NCBI GenBank assembly: GCA_003864575.1
Contig: BHES01000014.1
Location: forward strand, 1 to 44,397
DNA: 44,397 bases
Direction: 5' to 3'
Origin: Enterobacterales bacterium
GTDB lineage: Bacteria > Pseudomonadota > Gammaproteobacteria > Enterobacterales > Enterobacteriaceae
Positions 10,283 through 21,400 of the stretch are shown in pieces. A model generated the notes under the pieces. That model was not told the DNA's origin, did no database searches, and saw only the letters and a list, made by a program, of their open reading frames with translations. A program made the position numbers and the translations under genes. Positions within the stretch are counted from its first letter, which is position 1, and each line of letters opens with the position of its first letter.

Positions 10283-10588
10283 TTATTCAGCGTCATCGCT
10301 GTCCTGCTGCGGTTGCGCAGAAGGCGTACTACCTTGATGGTAATTGCTGGTACCACCACTGCTTGGATTACTACTATGGTGAGAAACTGGGCGGGAAGGC
10401 ACCACGGTGGAGATAGCGTGTTTATACACCATCTGGCTTACCGTGTTCTTTAACAGAATGACAAACTGATCAAAAGACTCAATCTGGCCTTGCAACTTAA
10501 TACCATTCACCAAATAAATAGAAACCGGAACACGTTCGCGACGCAATGCGTTCAGGAACGGATCTTGCAAAGATTGCCCCTTAGCCAT
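10283..10588 (-). CDS. hfq: RNA chaperone Hfq
   Basis: A 101-residue Sm-like protein that forms hexameric rings and pairs small RNAs with mRNAs. Residues 1-70 are almost identical to E. coli Hfq, including Sm1 ([29 protein letters not shown]) and the Sm2 motif [14 protein letters not shown]. The disordered Ser/Gly/Gln-rich C-terminal tail ends in the acidic DSDDAE, a feature known to help RNA release. It is preceded by miaA on the same strand, with a 114-bp gap. Confidence 0.98.
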   Translation of the reverse strand: MAKGQSLQDPFLNALRRERVPVSIYLVNGIKLQGQIESFDQFVILLKNTVSQMVYKHAISTVVPSRPVSHHSSNPSSGGTSNYHQGSTPSAQPQQDSDDAE

Positions 10589-10702
10589 TCTATCTTTTCC
10601 TTATTAGTTTGTTGTTTGTAACTCTGAGCCTATCGGCTCGAAAATAAAACACATCAAAAATTTGCGCGTTGAGTACTAATCAATTGTACACAATCACCCA
10701 AC

Positions 10703-11644
10703 CTATGCACTAACAACCTGAATTACACGGCGTAAGGCTTCGTCTGGCTTTTCACTGTCCAGCCATTCAACCCCCTCCCAGCCACGCAACCAAGTCATCT
10801 GACGTTTGGCCAGCTGTCGTGTCGCGCAAACACCACGATAAACCATTTCATCGTAGTCGGTTTCACCAGAAAGATATGACCACATCTGGCGATAGCCCAC
10901 ACAACGAATGGAAGGCAAGTCCGTATGCAAGTCGCCCCGAGCTATTAACGTTCTAACTTCATCTTCAAAACCGTGCAACAACATCTGACTAAATCGCTGT
11001 TCTATACGTTCATGTAACAACTCGCGCCGATTCGGTGCAATCGCAAATTGATGCACGTGATACGGCAGTGATTCACCCGAAATCTTAGTCAGTTCCGTTA
11101 AAGTTTTACCTGAAATATAAAAAACTTCCAGTGCTCTGGAAAGTCTCTGCGGATCATTCGGATGTATTCGCAGGGCAGCGACAGGATCTATCTCACGTAA
11201 TTGGTCATGAAGGCTGTCCCATCCGTGCTGTTCGGCCTCAGTTTCTATGCGCTGACGAATGGCGGGATCCGCCGGGGGCAACGGCGAAAGGCCTTCCAGT
11301 AATGCTTTGAAATACATCATCGTGCCACCCACCAACAGCGGAATTTTATTCCGTGCGGTGATCTCGGCCATTTCCCGCAAGGCATCAGCACGAAAATCAG
11401 CCGCTGAGTAAGCTTCACCCGGATCGAGGATGTCGATTAACCGGTGCGGCGCCTTACGCAACTCCTCTTCGGTCGGCTTGGCAGTGCCTACGTCCATGCC
11501 GCGATAAATCAGGGCGGAATCCACGCTGATAATTTCGACAGGCAGATGCTCGAGTAAAGAGATCGCCAGAGCTGTTTTGCCAGAGGCCGTCGGCCCCATA
11601 ATGAAGATAGCCGGAGGTGCAGTATGTGTATTCAAGTCAGTCAC
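10703..11644 (-). CDS. miaA: tRNA dimethylallyltransferase MiaA
   Basis: A 313-residue enzyme that transfers dimethylallyl to N6 of A37 in tRNAs reading codons that start with U. Seen: the P loop GPTASGKT, the substrate motif [34 protein letters not shown], and [18 protein letters not shown]. The GTG at 11644 is chosen because the N-terminus that follows ([17 protein letters not shown]) fits the family; the frame is also open further upstream inside mutL. With this start the gene overlaps the end of mutL by eight bases, which suggests coupled translation. Confidence 0.95.
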   Translation of the reverse strand: MTDLNTHTAPPAIFIMGPTASGKTALAISLLEHLPVEIISVDSALIYRGMDVGTAKPTEEELRKAPHRLIDILDPGEAYSAADFRADALREMAEITARNKIPLLVGGTMMYFKALLEGLSPLPPADPAIRQRIETEAEQHGWDSLHDQLREIDPVAALRIHPNDPQRLSRALEVFYISGKTLTELTKISGESLPYHVHQFAIAPNRRELLHERIEQRFSQMLLHGFEDEVRTLIARGDLHTDLPSIRCVGYRQMWSYLSGETDYDEMVYRGVCATRQLAKRQMTWLRGWEGVEWLDSEKPDEALRRVIQVVSA

Positions 11645-13550
11645 GCTTAAAAGCCGCCAGAGCAGGTTGTAGATCAACAGGTTGCAAAAGACCAGACGGA
11701 GGTGATTTCACCAGTTGCGGGCAAAGACGCTCAACGTCAGTGAGTAATTGTATCGCTTGCGAGATGGTCCAGACTTCATGATCGCTACCGATCTGGCGGG
11801 CAAACCACATGGCTACCGCATCAGAAGTCACCTCCTGCTGAACAGCAAGGTAGCCTAACAGGTCGGGTATCAACTTTTGTAAATTTTGTTGGCGTAAAGG
11901 TAAAGGTACCGCGCGCAATGTCACACGCTGGTGATCCACCATCATCTCAAGCCCAGATTTTTGCAACACGGTCTGATGCCGGGTAAACGCGGCACTCTCT
12001 TCTTTACTTATCTGAAGCTTGAGTGGGATCAGTAAAGGCTGCGGACGCAGTCCCTCTTCCGGTGGTGTTAATTGCGCCAGTTTAAGCCAGCGTTCTGCGA
12101 CCGGTAATGACAGCAGCGTCAGCTGTTTTCCCCGTTCGAGCAGAGCGAACTCCGGCGCACAAACGGTCAGAACACGTCCGAAACTCTGGCTATGTGAATC
12201 CAGCGCTAATTCAGGCAGCTGATTATGCGAAATTTTGGCCGGCAGCGTCGGAACGGGTTCCTGCACTTTCAGTGTGTCGGCCGTGGTCTGCAACAAACGC
12301 TGATACACGTCCCCCTGTGGCTGACTGTAAGAGGGCTTGTCATCTTGAAATGCGGGCTCGCGTGGCTGACTGACGCGCGCCGTGGCAGGAAAGACGTTTT
12401 CGCGCGCCGGTCGCGGCGAGGTTTCCCGCTTCGCAGCCGGTTGTGAAAAGTGATTCCCTCCCGCGGCCTGGCGATTTTCAGGCTGCCAGCGCGGAGCATC
12501 GATTTCTACGCCATCTTCATCAACCGGGTTCGTTGTTATCAGATCAGGTTTCGCAGCCTGCTGTAACACCGTCATTACCGCCTGATAGATAAAATCGTGC
12601 ACTAACCGTGACTGGTGAAAACGCACTTCATGCTTGGCTGGGTGAACATTGACATCCACCTGATGCGGATCGACATCCAGATAAAGGACATAAGCGGGTT
12701 GTTGATCGTCTTTCAACTGATCCTGATACGCCTGGCGGATCGCGTGATTGATCAGCCGGTCTTTCATCATGCGGTTATTCACATAACAATATTGCATTTC
12801 GGTCAGGCTGCGCGATCCAGCCGGATCGGCCACCCAGCCACGGATCCCCAGATCGCCATGTTCCCACTTCACTTCAAGCGCGTGCTGCACAAAAGTCGGA
12901 CTACAGATAGCCGCCAGCCGGCGCGATGATTGCGCAGGATCGGTGACTGAGCGGTATTGCCGCATCAGTTTTCCGTTGTGCGTCAGGTTAATGGCGACGT
13001 CAAAACGCGCCAGCGCAATGCGCCGGACCACTTCGTCGATATGAGTAAATTCGGTTTTCTCGGTGCGCATAAACTTGCGACGAGCAGGCGTGTTAAAGAA
13101 GAGATCCAGGACTTCAACGGTTGAGCCCTGCGGATGCGCCGCCGGTTTTATCGTTACCGTCATGTCTCGGCCTTCGGCGTAAGCCTGCCAGGCTTCGGGC
13201 TGCGTTGCAGTCCGCGACGTCAGCATCAGACGTGAAACTGAACTGATACTGGCCAGCGCTTCACCACGAAAACCAAGGCTGACAATGGCCTCAAGGTCAT
13301 CGAGGCAGCTGATTTTACTCGTAGCATGGCGCGCAAGAGCCAGCGCCAGCTCGTCTTTACCAATACCGCAGCCGTTATCACGAATACGGATGAGCTTGGC
13401 GCCGCCGCGATCAATATCAATGTCGATACGGGTAGCGCCTGCATCCAGACTATTTTCCACCAGCTCCTTTACCACCGAAGCCGGTCTTTCCACAACTTCA
13501 CCCGCCGCGATCTGATTGGCTAATTGCGGGGGCAGAACCTGAATCGGCAT
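11637..13550 (-). CDS. mutL: DNA mismatch repair protein MutL
   Basis: A 637-residue GHL-family ATPase that links MutS to MutH and UvrD in mismatch repair. The N-terminal ATPase (1-330) shows motif [16 protein letters not shown], motif II DNGCGI, motif [18 protein letters not shown], and [17 protein letters not shown] variable Pro/Gln/Arg-rich linker (about 350-440) follows, then the C-terminal dimerisation domain. I do not see the DQHAxxE metal motif, as expected for a MutL from a species using MutH. It is about 20 residues longer than in E. coli, with the extra length in the linker. Confidence 0.97.
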   Translation of the reverse strand: MPIQVLPPQLANQIAAGEVVERPASVVKELVENSLDAGATRIDIDIDRGGAKLIRIRDNGCGIGKDELALALARHATSKISCLDDLEAIVSLGFRGEALASISSVSRLMLTSRTATQPEAWQAYAEGRDMTVTIKPAAHPQGSTVEVLDLFFNTPARRKFMRTEKTEFTHIDEVVRRIALARFDVAINLTHNGKLMRQYRSVTDPAQSSRRLAAICSPTFVQHALEVKWEHGDLGIRGWVADPAGSRSLTEMQYCYVNNRMMKDRLINHAIRQAYQDQLKDDQQPAYVLYLDVDPHQVDVNVHPAKHEVRFHQSRLVHDFIYQAVMTVLQQAAKPDLITTNPVDEDGVEIDAPRWQPENRQAAGGNHFSQPAAKRETSPRPARENVFPATARVSQPREPAFQDDKPSYSQPQGDVYQRLLQTTADTLKVQEPVPTLPAKISHNQLPELALDSHSQSFGRVLTVCAPEFALLERGKQLTLLSLPVAERWLKLAQLTPPEEGLRPQPLLIPLKLQISKEESAAFTRHQTVLQKSGLEMMVDHQRVTLRAVPLPLRQQNLQKLIPDLLGYLAVQQEVTSDAVAMWFARQIGSDHEVWTISQAIQLLTDVERLCPQLVKSPPSGLLQPVDLQPALAAFKRD

Positions 13551-13597
13551 AGTGGCTCCAGCGCTAAACGGTCATCACCCGGTATTGAAGCCCCGGA

Positions 13598-15373
13598 TTA
13601 TGACTGCGGAATGGTTAAGGTTTGGCCGAGTTGTACCTCGCCAGACTTCATATGGTTGGCCGTTTTGATGTCATTCATGCTGACACCGTATTTCGAGGCA
13701 ATCGCTGACAGCGTATCGCCACGCGTGACCTTATGTTTTGCCGCCTTCTTTTTAGCTGCGGTAGTTTTGCTGACGGCCGCCGTTTGCTGGTTGTTCGCCG
13801 AGACGGCTTTCGTCCCTGCAGGCACTTTCAGCCGCTGCCCGACCCACACACCTGGTTTTTTCAGCTTATTGAGATCCGTCAGAGCACCCGCCGTGGTGCC
13901 ATATTTCACGGCAATCCCAGTCAGCGTTTCACCGCGTTTTACCTGGTGAATCTGCGTGGCCCCGCCCGACGCTGCCGTGGCCTCTACGGGCCCGGGCTGA
14001 CTCATTGAACTGGCGTTTGCCGCGCTGTTATTAACCGCCGGTGCTGAGGCCAGCAACGGTCGGTTTTCGACCTTTGGGCCGGATTGCAACGGATGCGCCA
14101 GGAAATAACTGCGCAGACCGGAATAGATGGCCTGAGCAATTTTGTCCTGATACGCGCTGCTTCCAAGCAGTCGCTCCTCATTGGCGTTACTGATAAAGCC
14201 GGTTTCCACCAGCAGAGAAGGGATATCTGGCGAACGCAACACGCCCAAACTGGCGTGTTCTGGCTTCGCTTTATGTAACGCGCCGACGCGGCGCAGCTGA
14301 ATCAAAACTTTCGATGCGACGTCGTAGCCCACACGCTGGGAATGGCCGAACTGTAAATCCAACACCGCCTGGCTTAAATAAGGATCGGAGGCAGTATTCG
14401 CCAACATGTCACCGGCACCGCCGAGCAATTCGGACTGCTTCTCATGCTGCTCCAGCCAGTTACCCATTTCACTGTTGGCGCGACGGTTGGAGAGCACCCA
14501 GACAGAGGCACCGGTCGCACTGCGGTTCGGCGCGGCATCCGCATGAATAGAAACCAGGACGTTAGCCCCTTTTTTGCGGGCTACATCGGAACGTCCCATC
14601 ACCGAAATAAAGTAGTCGCCGTCGCGGGTCATCGCCGGTTTAAACATCGGATCACTGTTGAGTTTCGCTTCCAGCTTACGCGCAATGGCAATGGTCACGT
14701 TTTTCTCTTTGAGACCATTACCCCCGATAGCGCCCGGGTCCTGACCCCCGTGGCCGGCATCGATAGCTACAATGACCTGATTGTCATTGCTGCTGCCGCG
14801 GGTCCGTGGAGTTGGCGTGTTATCTGAAGCAGGGCCGCTGGTGACTGCCGTAAGCTTACTGCCACCAAACGGATTGGGTTGGCTGCTTTTCGCCGTCAGG
14901 CCCGCATTAGGTGAAGGCGTTGAGGTCACGGTGTTCAAAGGAGCAGAACGTTGTGCCGGGGCAACCGCGGCGGCGTTCATGGTGAAAACCACGCTATTGT
15001 CTTGAGTGACCGCATTGGTTTTCACCTTTTGCGTCAACTCAAATACCAACCGCTGGCTTTGCGCATCCTGTGCGTTACTGGAGCGCACGCGCTTCACCAG
15101 ATTCTGACCATTAAAATTCAGCGGCAGGCCTTTCATGATGCCGCTTTGTTTAACGTCGATTACTACCCGTTCAGGGTTGTGCAGCGGGAAGAAAGCGTAA
15201 TCAGGCTTCCCATCAAAAGTGATGGTGATGATCGATTGGGTGGAACCGTTGGCAACATTGATATTTTTCATACCCGCTGCCGATGCAGACATTGGCGTAA
15301 CAACAGCAAGCAGCAAAATCGACGACACAAACAGCGTCGTGGTGAGGAAAATCTTTTTGAAGCAGTCACTCAT
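13598..15373 (-). CDS. amiB: N-acetylmuramoyl-L-alanine amidase AmiB with two LysM domains
   Basis: A 591-residue periplasmic amidase that cuts the amide bond between muramic acid and the stem peptide during septum splitting, normally activated by EnvC. In order: a signal peptide (1 to about 32), an AMIN domain (about 36-130) that targets the divisome, a Ser/Thr/Pro linker, the zinc-dependent Amidase_3 domain ([30 protein letters not shown]), and two LysM repeats at the C-terminus (about 476-520 and 545-588, each with a VKRGETL or VTRGDTL core). E. coli AmiB (445 aa) has no LysM, so this protein has extra peptidoglycan-binding capacity. It lies seven bases after tsaE. Confidence 0.96.
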   Translation of the reverse strand: MSDCFKKIFLTTTLFVSSILLLAVVTPMSASAAGMKNINVANGSTQSIITITFDGKPDYAFFPLHNPERVVIDVKQSGIMKGLPLNFNGQNLVKRVRSSNAQDAQSQRLVFELTQKVKTNAVTQDNSVVFTMNAAAVAPAQRSAPLNTVTSTPSPNAGLTAKSSQPNPFGGSKLTAVTSGPASDNTPTPRTRGSSNDNQVIVAIDAGHGGQDPGAIGGNGLKEKNVTIAIARKLEAKLNSDPMFKPAMTRDGDYFISVMGRSDVARKKGANVLVSIHADAAPNRSATGASVWVLSNRRANSEMGNWLEQHEKQSELLGGAGDMLANTASDPYLSQAVLDLQFGHSQRVGYDVASKVLIQLRRVGALHKAKPEHASLGVLRSPDIPSLLVETGFISNANEERLLGSSAYQDKIAQAIYSGLRSYFLAHPLQSGPKVENRPLLASAPAVNNSAANASSMSQPGPVEATAASGGATQIHQVKRGETLTGIAVKYGTTAGALTDLNKLKKPGVWVGQRLKVPAGTKAVSANNQQTAAVSKTTAAKKKAAKHKVTRGDTLSAIASKYGVSMNDIKTANHMKSGEVQLGQTLTIPQS

Positions 15374-15380
15374 CGCGCGC

Positions 15381-15848
15381 TCATCCTTGCTGTTGTACCA
15401 GATGCAATAGGCTTATACCGCAGGCGGAAACCGCTTTCAGAGTTGCTATGCGCCCATCAGGCTGATATTCCAGTGTTAATTCAATATCAGGCTCAGGCAG
15501 AACACCTGCGCCCTGCTGTGGCCACTCAACCAGACAGATAGCGTCCTGGGCAAAATAATCACGAATGCCCATAAACTCCAGCTCTTCCGGATCCGCAAGA
15601 CGGTACAGGTCAAAATGATAGACCGCCATCGGATGTAACTGATAAGGCTCCACCAGCGTATAGGTCGGGCTTTTTACGTTGCCCTGATGTCCGAGCGCCT
15701 GAAGAAAACCACGGCTGAAGGTGGTTTTTCCGGCGCCTAAATCGCCGAAAAGATGAATAACTGTCGCACCAGAGCACGCTTTGGCAAGCGTTGCACCCAG
15801 TTTAAGCGTTGCTGCTTCGTCCGGCAGAGAGAGTTGTAGTTGATTCAT
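15381..15848 (-). CDS. tsaE: tRNA threonylcarbamoyladenosine synthesis ATPase TsaE
   Basis: A 155-residue P-loop ATPase that works with TsaB and TsaD to place threonylcarbamoyl on A37 of tRNAs decoding ANN codons. Walker A is GDLGAGKTT (35-43), followed by the family core [25 protein letters not shown] and [24 protein letters not shown]. The start overlaps the end of nnr by 47 bases, which is an unusually long overlap but keeps the conserved N-terminus [15 protein letters not shown]. Confidence 0.97.
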   Translation of the reverse strand: MNQLQLSLPDEAATLKLGATLAKACSGATVIHLFGDLGAGKTTFSRGFLQALGHQGNVKSPTYTLVEPYQLHPMAVYHFDLYRLADPEELEFMGIRDYFAQDAICLVEWPQQGAGVLPEPDIELTLEYQPDGRIATLKAVSACGISLLHLVQQQG

Positions 15849-17373
15849 TGGGTGATATCTTTTTTTTCAGGTCAGGATTAACTAACGGGGCAATTACTGC
15901 TAAAAGATCAGTCGCCAACATGCCGCGCGTGCCTTGCAAAAGGGCTATATGGTCAGCGGCCGCACCATGTACCACCGCGCCAGCGCAGGCAGCGTCAAAC
16001 AGAGAAAGATGTTGAGCCAGCAATCCGCCGATGATACCAGAAAGTACGTCGCCCATACCGCCGGTCGCCATGCCCGCGTTACCGACGTCAGCCAGCGCTA
16101 TCGGGCCCCCGTCCTGCGCAATCAGCGAGCCAGCGCCTTTAAGCACCACGACCCCGCCAAATCGCTCAGTTAACTTACGTACCGCAAGTAAGCGGTCACT
16201 CTCAATATCTTTGACTGTACATCCCAGTAAGCGTGCCGCTTCGCCAGGATGAGGCGTTAACACGCGATTTTGCCGTTTCTGCGGTGTGATTGCCAGCAAG
16301 TTCAACGCATCGGCGTCGAACAGGGCCGGTTTGGTGCTTTCAGACACGAGTTCAAACGCCATTTTCCCCCAGCCGTTTTGCCCCATCCCTGGGCCGACAA
16401 CCACCACATCAGCCCAATCCAGGGCATCAGCCAGGGATTTCGCCGTCAGCGCCTGCACCATCAACTCAGGTCTGGCGGTCAGAAGCGGCCCGACATGCTC
16501 TTTGTGAGTGAGTACTCGCACCATTCCAGCGCCGGCCCGTAGCGCCGCTTCTGAAGCCATACGGATTGCCCCCGCAAAGCCGGTATCACCGCCCACCACC
16601 AGCAGATTCCCGTGATCGCCTTTATGCGAGCACGGGCGTCGCGGGTGCAACCAGTCGCCCAATTGGGTGGAGTCTACCCTGTGTAATACGGCAGGATGCC
16701 CTTCCAACCAACTGTGTAATCCCAGCAGGTCACAATGTAATTTGCCCACGTGGTCACGGGCTTTACCGGTCAGCAGGCCCAGCTTCAGAGCGATAAAAGC
16801 CATGGTCACGTCCGCATGCACCGCTTCACCCGGCACCGTTCCGGTTTGGGCATCAAGTCCGGAGGGAATATCCAGTGACAAGACTGGTGCATCAGAACCA
16901 TTCATCGCCGCAATCAGTGTGTTATAGGGCACCCTCGGGGCAGCGGTCAGACCGGTTCCGAGCAGCCCATCAATAATCAAGTCGACGTCTTGCGGCCAAC
17001 GTGCGTCATCAGCCCCCAAGGTCCCACCCGCGCTCAACCATGCGTCCTTCGCCCTCTGCGCCTCTTCGGGTAAGGGCTTGTCGTTTCTCACCGCCAGCAG
17101 CGTTACGTTGATACCCGCAGACTTCGCCAACCGCGCCACTTCATAACCGTCGCCCCCGTTATTGCCGTGTCCGCACAATACCAGCCAGTGCCGCGCCGTC
17201 GGGAAGGTCGTACAAGCCAAATCAAAGGCCGCCGCAGCTGCACGCTGCATCAGCGTAAACAAAGAGATACCCGTTTCTTGCGCGGCAAGCTTTTCAGCCT
17301 GACGCAGCCAGTCCGCAGAAAAGACAGAATGTGGTAAACTCGGCACGTTACGTTTTTCACTTTGGTTAGTCAT
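15802..17373 (-). CDS. nnr: Bifunctional NAD(P)H-hydrate epimerase / ADP-dependent dehydratase Nnr
   Basis: A 523-residue fusion enzyme that repairs hydrated NADH and NADPH. The N-terminal YjeF_N domain (about 20-220) is the epimerase, with [16 protein letters not shown]. The C-terminal ribokinase-like domain (about 228-505) is the ADP-dependent dehydratase, with [26 protein letters not shown] and the catalytic [15 protein letters not shown]. The ATG at 17373 (MTNQSEKRN) is preferred over an upstream in-frame ATG lying inside queG. It is the first gene of the long nnr-to-hflC string and diverges from queG with overlapping start codons. Confidence 0.95.
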   Translation of the reverse strand: MTNQSEKRNVPSLPHSVFSADWLRQAEKLAAQETGISLFTLMQRAAAAAFDLACTTFPTARHWLVLCGHGNNGGDGYEVARLAKSAGINVTLLAVRNDKPLPEEAQRAKDAWLSAGGTLGADDARWPQDVDLIIDGLLGTGLTAAPRVPYNTLIAAMNGSDAPVLSLDIPSGLDAQTGTVPGEAVHADVTMAFIALKLGLLTGKARDHVGKLHCDLLGLHSWLEGHPAVLHRVDSTQLGDWLHPRRPCSHKGDHGNLLVVGGDTGFAGAIRMASEAALRAGAGMVRVLTHKEHVGPLLTARPELMVQALTAKSLADALDWADVVVVGPGMGQNGWGKMAFELVSESTKPALFDADALNLLAITPQKRQNRVLTPHPGEAARLLGCTVKDIESDRLLAVRKLTERFGGVVVLKGAGSLIAQDGGPIALADVGNAGMATGGMGDVLSGIIGGLLAQHLSLFDAACAGAVVHGAAADHIALLQGTRGMLATDLLAVIAPLVNPDLKKKISPNESTTTLSAGRSSNA

Positions 17374-18559
17374 GACACTCCCTCTTGATCTCATTCAGCT
17401 GGCCCAGCTTATCAAGCAATGGGGCCAATCCTTTGGCTTTCAGCAGGTTGGTATTTGCGATACCGATCTCTCCGCTGAAGAGCCTAAATTGCAGGCATGG
17501 CTTGATAATCAATACCATGGCGAAATGGAATGGATGGCCCGTCACGGTATGCTGCGCGCTCGCCCACACGAGCTGCTGCCCGGCACACTGCGGGTCATCA
17601 GCGTGCGGATGAATTATCTGCCCGCCAAAGCCGCATTTGCAAAAACGCTGAATAACCCTGAACTAGGTTATGTCAGCCGTTACGCCCTCGGACGCGATTA
17701 TCATAAATTGTTGCGTCAACGCCTGAAGAAACTTGGCGATAAAATTCAGGCTTACTGTACTGAACATACTGATTCACAAACAATTGATGGGCAGGAAAAG
17801 CATGGCACAGAAATCACTTTCCGTCCTTTTGTCGATTCAGCCCCGATTATGGAACGCCCACTAGCAGCCAAAGCGGGAATTGGTTGGGTTGGTAAACACT
17901 CACTTATCCTTAATCGTGAAGCAGGCTCATGGTTCTTCCTCGGTGAATTGCTGATTGACTTACCTCTGCCGGTCGATCAGCCGCAGGAAGAGAAATGCGG
18001 CAAATGCGTTGCCTGTATCACGACCTGCCCGACCGGTGCCATTGTGGCGCCTTACACCGTGGATGCCCGCCGCTGCATCTCTTATCTGACCATTGAACTG
18101 GAAGGGGCGATACCGGAAGAGTTCCGCCCGTTGATGGGGAACCGCATCTATGGCTGCGATGATTGCCAGCTGATTTGCCCGTGGAACCGTTATTCCCAGC
18201 TCACCGACGAAGCAGATTTCAGTCCGCGCGACGCCCTCCATGCACCAGAGCTGATTGAGCTCTTTGCCTGGAGTGAGGAGAAGTTCTTACGGATAACAGA
18301 AGGCTCGCCTATCCGGCGCATTGGCCATTTACGCTGGCTGCGTAACATTTCTATCGCACTGGGCAATGCCCCTTATGCAGAAAATGTGCTTTTAGCACTG
18401 CAAAGACGACAAGGGGAAAATAGTCTGCTGGACGAGCATATTGAGTGGGCTATAGCAGAGCAGCGGAAAAGACGTGATGAAAACCGGGTGGAAGTGCAGT
18501 CTTCGCAGACGAAACGGCTGATAAGAGCGGTGGAAAAGGGTTTACCACGAGATGCATAA
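17372..18559 (+). CDS. queG: Epoxyqueuosine reductase QueG
   Basis: A 395-residue cobalamin- and iron-sulfur-dependent enzyme that reduces epoxyqueuosine to queuosine in tRNA. Seen: the conserved RPFVDSAPIMERPLA with probable catalytic D155, the first cluster C209-x2-C212-x2-C215-x3-C219, and the second CDDCQLICPW (C262, C265, C269), plus a C-terminal HEAT-like region. It is 16 residues longer than the 379-residue E. coli enzyme; the extra residues appear to lie at about 129-147, just before the active site. Its ATG begins one base to the left of the nnr start on the other strand. Confidence 0.95.
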   Translation: MTLPLDLIQLAQLIKQWGQSFGFQQVGICDTDLSAEEPKLQAWLDNQYHGEMEWMARHGMLRARPHELLPGTLRVISVRMNYLPAKAAFAKTLNNPELGYVSRYALGRDYHKLLRQRLKKLGDKIQAYCTEHTDSQTIDGQEKHGTEITFRPFVDSAPIMERPLAAKAGIGWVGKHSLILNREAGSWFFLGELLIDLPLPVDQPQEEKCGKCVACITTCPTGAIVAPYTVDARRCISYLTIELEGAIPEEFRPLMGNRIYGCDDCQLICPWNRYSQLTDEADFSPRDALHAPELIELFAWSEEKFLRITEGSPIRRIGHLRWLRNISIALGNAPYAENVLLALQRRQGENSLLDEHIEWAIAEQRKRRDENRVEVQSSQTKRLIRAVEKGLPRDA

Positions 18560-18860
18560 AGGGATATTTCAAACGTTACAATGCCACTTTTTATCTGTGC
18601 ATAAAAATAAAAATGCTTTGGCAATCAAGTGCAAAAAAAAGAGCAAGTGATCGTGATAACGTTTCGCCACATTTAATTTTTCATTAAATTCAGTAAGTTA
18701 TTTTTTGACAATATTTTTCGACCAAAAAACACACAGTGTAAAATTCAACCGAAAACTGTGGATAAGTCTGTTCAAAAAATTACTACAAAGAATGTAAAGT
18801 GATGACGTAACGCGCCTGCAAGTGGCGTGTAGTCTGACGTGAAGATTGAATGGATAAAAT
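18560..18860. other. AT-rich gap between queG and the tRNA-Gly genes
   Basis: I see no gene in these 301 bp. The segment is clearly richer in A and T than its neighbours, with a short inverted repeat TTTAAT-N5-ATTAAA around 18671-18687 and one perfect DnaA-box sequence at 18757-18765. I see no clean intrinsic terminator for queG or for the tRNA operon that ends on the opposite strand. Confidence 0.5.
18757..18765 (-). promoter_or_regulatory. Perfect DnaA-box sequence (TTATCCACA)
   Basis: The minus strand reads TTATCCACA, identical to the high-affinity DnaA box. It is a single box in an AT-rich gap. A lone box could titrate DnaA or be chance; nothing else nearby resembles an origin. Confidence 0.35.
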
Positions 18861-18936
<76 letters not shown>

Positions 18937-19011
18937 ATTGAGATGCTTAGTGCATCGGCTGTTAACTGGTTTGTTGGAAAACCACAGCATTATTTCTGAA
19001 GATACAAATTT

Positions 19012-19087
<76 letters not shown>

Positions 19088-19132
19088 GTCGCATGGCACT
19101 ACTTTTTTACATTTAATCAACTGCTTAAAATT

Positions 19133-19208
<76 letters not shown>

Positions 19209-19249
19209 TCTGCGCACTCAACGAAATTCTTCATCGGTACGGGGTGCGC

Positions 19250-19277
19250 ATTATACGAGAAATCCTTTCCCTAGCAA
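19250..19277 (-). promoter_or_regulatory. Promoter of the tRNA-Gly array
   Basis: On the minus strand TTGCTA (19272-19277) and TATAAT (19250-19255) are separated by 16 bp. The -10 is perfect and is followed by GCGCACCCCG, a GC-rich discriminator typical of stable-RNA promoters under stringent control. Confidence 0.82.
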
Positions 19278-19412
19278 GCCCCTGAAAGCAAAAAAACGTG
19301 TTTTTTGTTCAAGTGCCGATTAAAACAACAAACCGGCGATTTAATCAGCGAAACACACCCATTTCATGTTCAGTGACGTATTAGAAAAGATTTCAGGTAT
19401 TTTTTGAAAAGT

Positions 19413-19958
19413 TTAAAGCTGAATAAAATGTTCGCGGTAATACGCCAGCTCGGCGACAGACTCACGGATATCATCCAGCGCCTGATGCGTGTTCTGCTTT
19501 TTAAAACCACTCAGCACTTCCGGCTTCCATCTGCGCGCCAGTTCTTTCAACGTACTGACATCGAGATAACGGTAGTGGAAGTAGGCCTCAAGCAAAGGCA
19601 TATATTTGAACAGGAAACGGCGGTCCTGCCCGACGCTGTTGCCGCAAATCGGTGATTTACCTTCAGGTACCCACAGTTGCAGAAACTCGATGGTTTTCAG
19701 TTGGGCCGCATTGTCATCAAACGAACTGGCTTTCACTCGCTCTACCAGACCGCTGCCGGTATGTGTACGCACGTTCCAGTCATCCATCAACGCTAATTGC
19801 GCATCTGACTGATGAACCGCCATGACCGGGCCTTCGGCCAGAATATTCAAATTCGCATCAGTTACCAGGGTGGCAATCTCAATGATACGGTCACGTTCAG
19901 GGTCAAGCCCGGTCATTTCCAGATCGATCCAGATTAAGTTGCTGTCATTTCCTGCCAT
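19413..19958 (-). CDS. orn: Oligoribonuclease
   Basis: A 181-residue DEDDh 3'-to-5' exonuclease that degrades RNA dinucleotides left by other RNases, an essential step in E. coli. Seen: D12 and E14 in [39 protein letters not shown], and the [21 protein letters not shown] end with the catalytic His and Asp. Length and sequence match E. coli Orn along the whole protein. It diverges from rsgA with a 169-bp gap. Confidence 0.98.
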   Translation of the reverse strand: MAGNDSNLIWIDLEMTGLDPERDRIIEIATLVTDANLNILAEGPVMAVHQSDAQLALMDDWNVRTHTGSGLVERVKASSFDDNAAQLKTIEFLQLWVPEGKSPICGNSVGQDRRFLFKYMPLLEAYFHYRYLDVSTLKELARRWKPEVLSGFKKQNTHQALDDIRESVAELAYYREHFIQL

Positions 19959-20073
19959 GATATTTCCTGTTAACAGTCCGTCACTGACGCTATTGCATCA
20001 ACAATCAGAAGTTTATGAGAGATGTCTCGAGTAACCGCCAGCCAGCAACGGTTAATAAATACGAAATAGCTGG

Positions 20074-20079
20074 TATCAT
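20074..20079 (+). promoter_or_regulatory. Extended -10 element upstream of rsgA
   Basis: TGGTATCAT (20071-20079) is an extended -10 about 50 bases before the rsgA start, in the orn-rsgA divergent gap. There is no good -35 at 16-18 bp. Confidence 0.35.
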
Positions 20080-20127
20080 AGACGTTTTGGTCGCAACGAG
20101 CGATTAAAGCCAGTCAAGTGAGGCGCA

Positions 20128-21165
20128 GTGACTAAGTCAAAACTGTCCAAAGGGCAACAACGTCGCGTTCAGACTAACCACCAGCGTCGTCTGAACCAGA
20201 CCGACAAACGTAAAGAGCTGGACGACTCCCTGCATGGCGAACCGCAAGATGGCAGAGTGATCAGCCGTTTTGGGATGCATGCGGACGTTGAAGCTGCCGA
20301 CGGCAGCCAGCACCGTTGCAATATCCGCCGAACCATCCGTTCCCTGGTCACCGGCGACCGCGTCGTCTGGCGTGCTGGTGAAAATGCCAGCGTAAAAGGC
20401 ATCGTCGAGGCGGTACATGAGCGTACTTCCGTTCTGACACGCCCGGATTTCTATGACGGCGTAAAACCCATTGCCGCCAACATCGACCAGATTGTCATTG
20501 TTTCTGCCATTTTACCGGAGCTGTCACTCAACATTATCGACCGCTATCTGGTGGCCTGTGAAACTGTCGAAGTTGAGCCGCTAATCGTACTCAACAAAAT
20601 TGACCTGCTCGACGACGAAGGCCGCAAGTTCGTCGAAAGTATGATGGATATCTACCGTAAAATTAACTACCGCGTACTTGAAGTCTCAAGCCAGACGGGT
20701 GAAGGGATGCCCGCTTTTGAGAGCGCCCTGATTGACCGTATCAGTATCTTTGCCGGTCAGTCTGGCGTGGGTAAATCCAGCCTGCTGAATGCCTTACTCC
20801 CACCAGAAGAAAAGCAGATCGTCGTCAATGTCGTCTCCGATAATTCCGGCCTGGGTCAGCACACTACTACGGCGGCCCGTCTTTACCACTTCCAGCACGG
20901 CGGCGACGTTATCGACTCCCCGGGGGTACGTGAATTCGGTCTGTGGCACCTGGCTCCGGAGCAGATCACGCAAGGCTTTATCGAATTCCGCCCGTTCATT
21001 GGCTACTGTAAATTCCGCGACTGCAAACATGGAAGCGATCCGGGGTGCGCTATTCGTGATGCTGTAGACCGTGGAGAGATCGCCGAAGAGCGCTTCGATA
21101 ACTATCACCGCATTCTTGAAAGCATGGCGGACGTAAAAACACGTAAAAACTTTGATGCGCTCTGA
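20128..21165 (+). CDS. rsgA: Ribosome small-subunit-dependent GTPase RsgA
   Basis: A 345-residue circularly permuted GTPase that checks late 30S subunit assembly. An N-terminal OB fold (about 42-105) comes first, then the permuted G domain with G4 (NKIDL, 156-160) before G1 (GQSGVGKSS, 210-218) and G3 (DSPG), followed by a zinc-binding region with C294, C299, H301 and C307. The basic N-terminus ([21 protein letters not shown]) binds rRNA in the family. The start is a GTG with an AGG-containing ribosome site. Confidence 0.97.
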   Translation: MTKSKLSKGQQRRVQTNHQRRLNQTDKRKELDDSLHGEPQDGRVISRFGMHADVEAADGSQHRCNIRRTIRSLVTGDRVVWRAGENASVKGIVEAVHERTSVLTRPDFYDGVKPIAANIDQIVIVSAILPELSLNIIDRYLVACETVEVEPLIVLNKIDLLDDEGRKFVESMMDIYRKINYRVLEVSSQTGEGMPAFESALIDRISIFAGQSGVGKSSLLNALLPPEEKQIVVNVVSDNSGLGQHTTTAARLYHFQHGGDVIDSPGVREFGLWHLAPEQITQGFIEFRPFIGYCKFRDCKHGSDPGCAIRDAVDRGEIAEERFDNYHRILESMADVKTRKNFDAL

Positions 21166-21182
21166 GAGTTAAACGCTTGAAT

Positions 21183-21222
21183 CGTTAACCGATGTAATGA
21201 ATTTTCACTGCATCGGTTAACG
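21183..21222 (+). terminator. Inverted repeat after rsgA
   Basis: CGTTAACCGATG (21183-21194) pairs perfectly over 12 bp with 21211-21222, around a 16-base loop. No T run follows, so it may be a stability hairpin or a weak terminator between rsgA and psd. Confidence 0.45.
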
Positions 21223-21239
21223 GGATTGATTAGCGGTTG

Positions 21240-21268
21240 TTGTTGCGATGATTTACCCTCGTTACAAT
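21240..21268 (+). promoter_or_regulatory. Probable promoter of psd-mscM
   Basis: TTGTTG (21240-21245) and TACAAT (21263-21268) are separated by 17 bp, about 130 bases upstream of psd. In E. coli this operon also has sigma-E and CpxR inputs; I could not find a clear sigma-E motif here. Confidence 0.45.
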
Positions 21269-21400
21269 CCGCAGCCTTATGCTGAGTCGCTGCCTTAAAA
21301 CGGCCCAGCCACCACGCTCAATGTTGCTCTGACTCAGAGTAACCTCCATTATTACGCGCCGTGAATCCCCGGTGCGATGACATCACCCAAGAGGTTCCCC

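Noticed and set aside
14951..15541. 196-codon open frame antisense to amiB and tsaE
   Set aside because: It spans two well-supported genes on the opposite strand and resembles nothing.
21377..21400. ATG eight codons upstream as the psd start
   Set aside because: There is no ribosome site, and the GTG at 21401 places the processing serine at position 254 as in E. coli.
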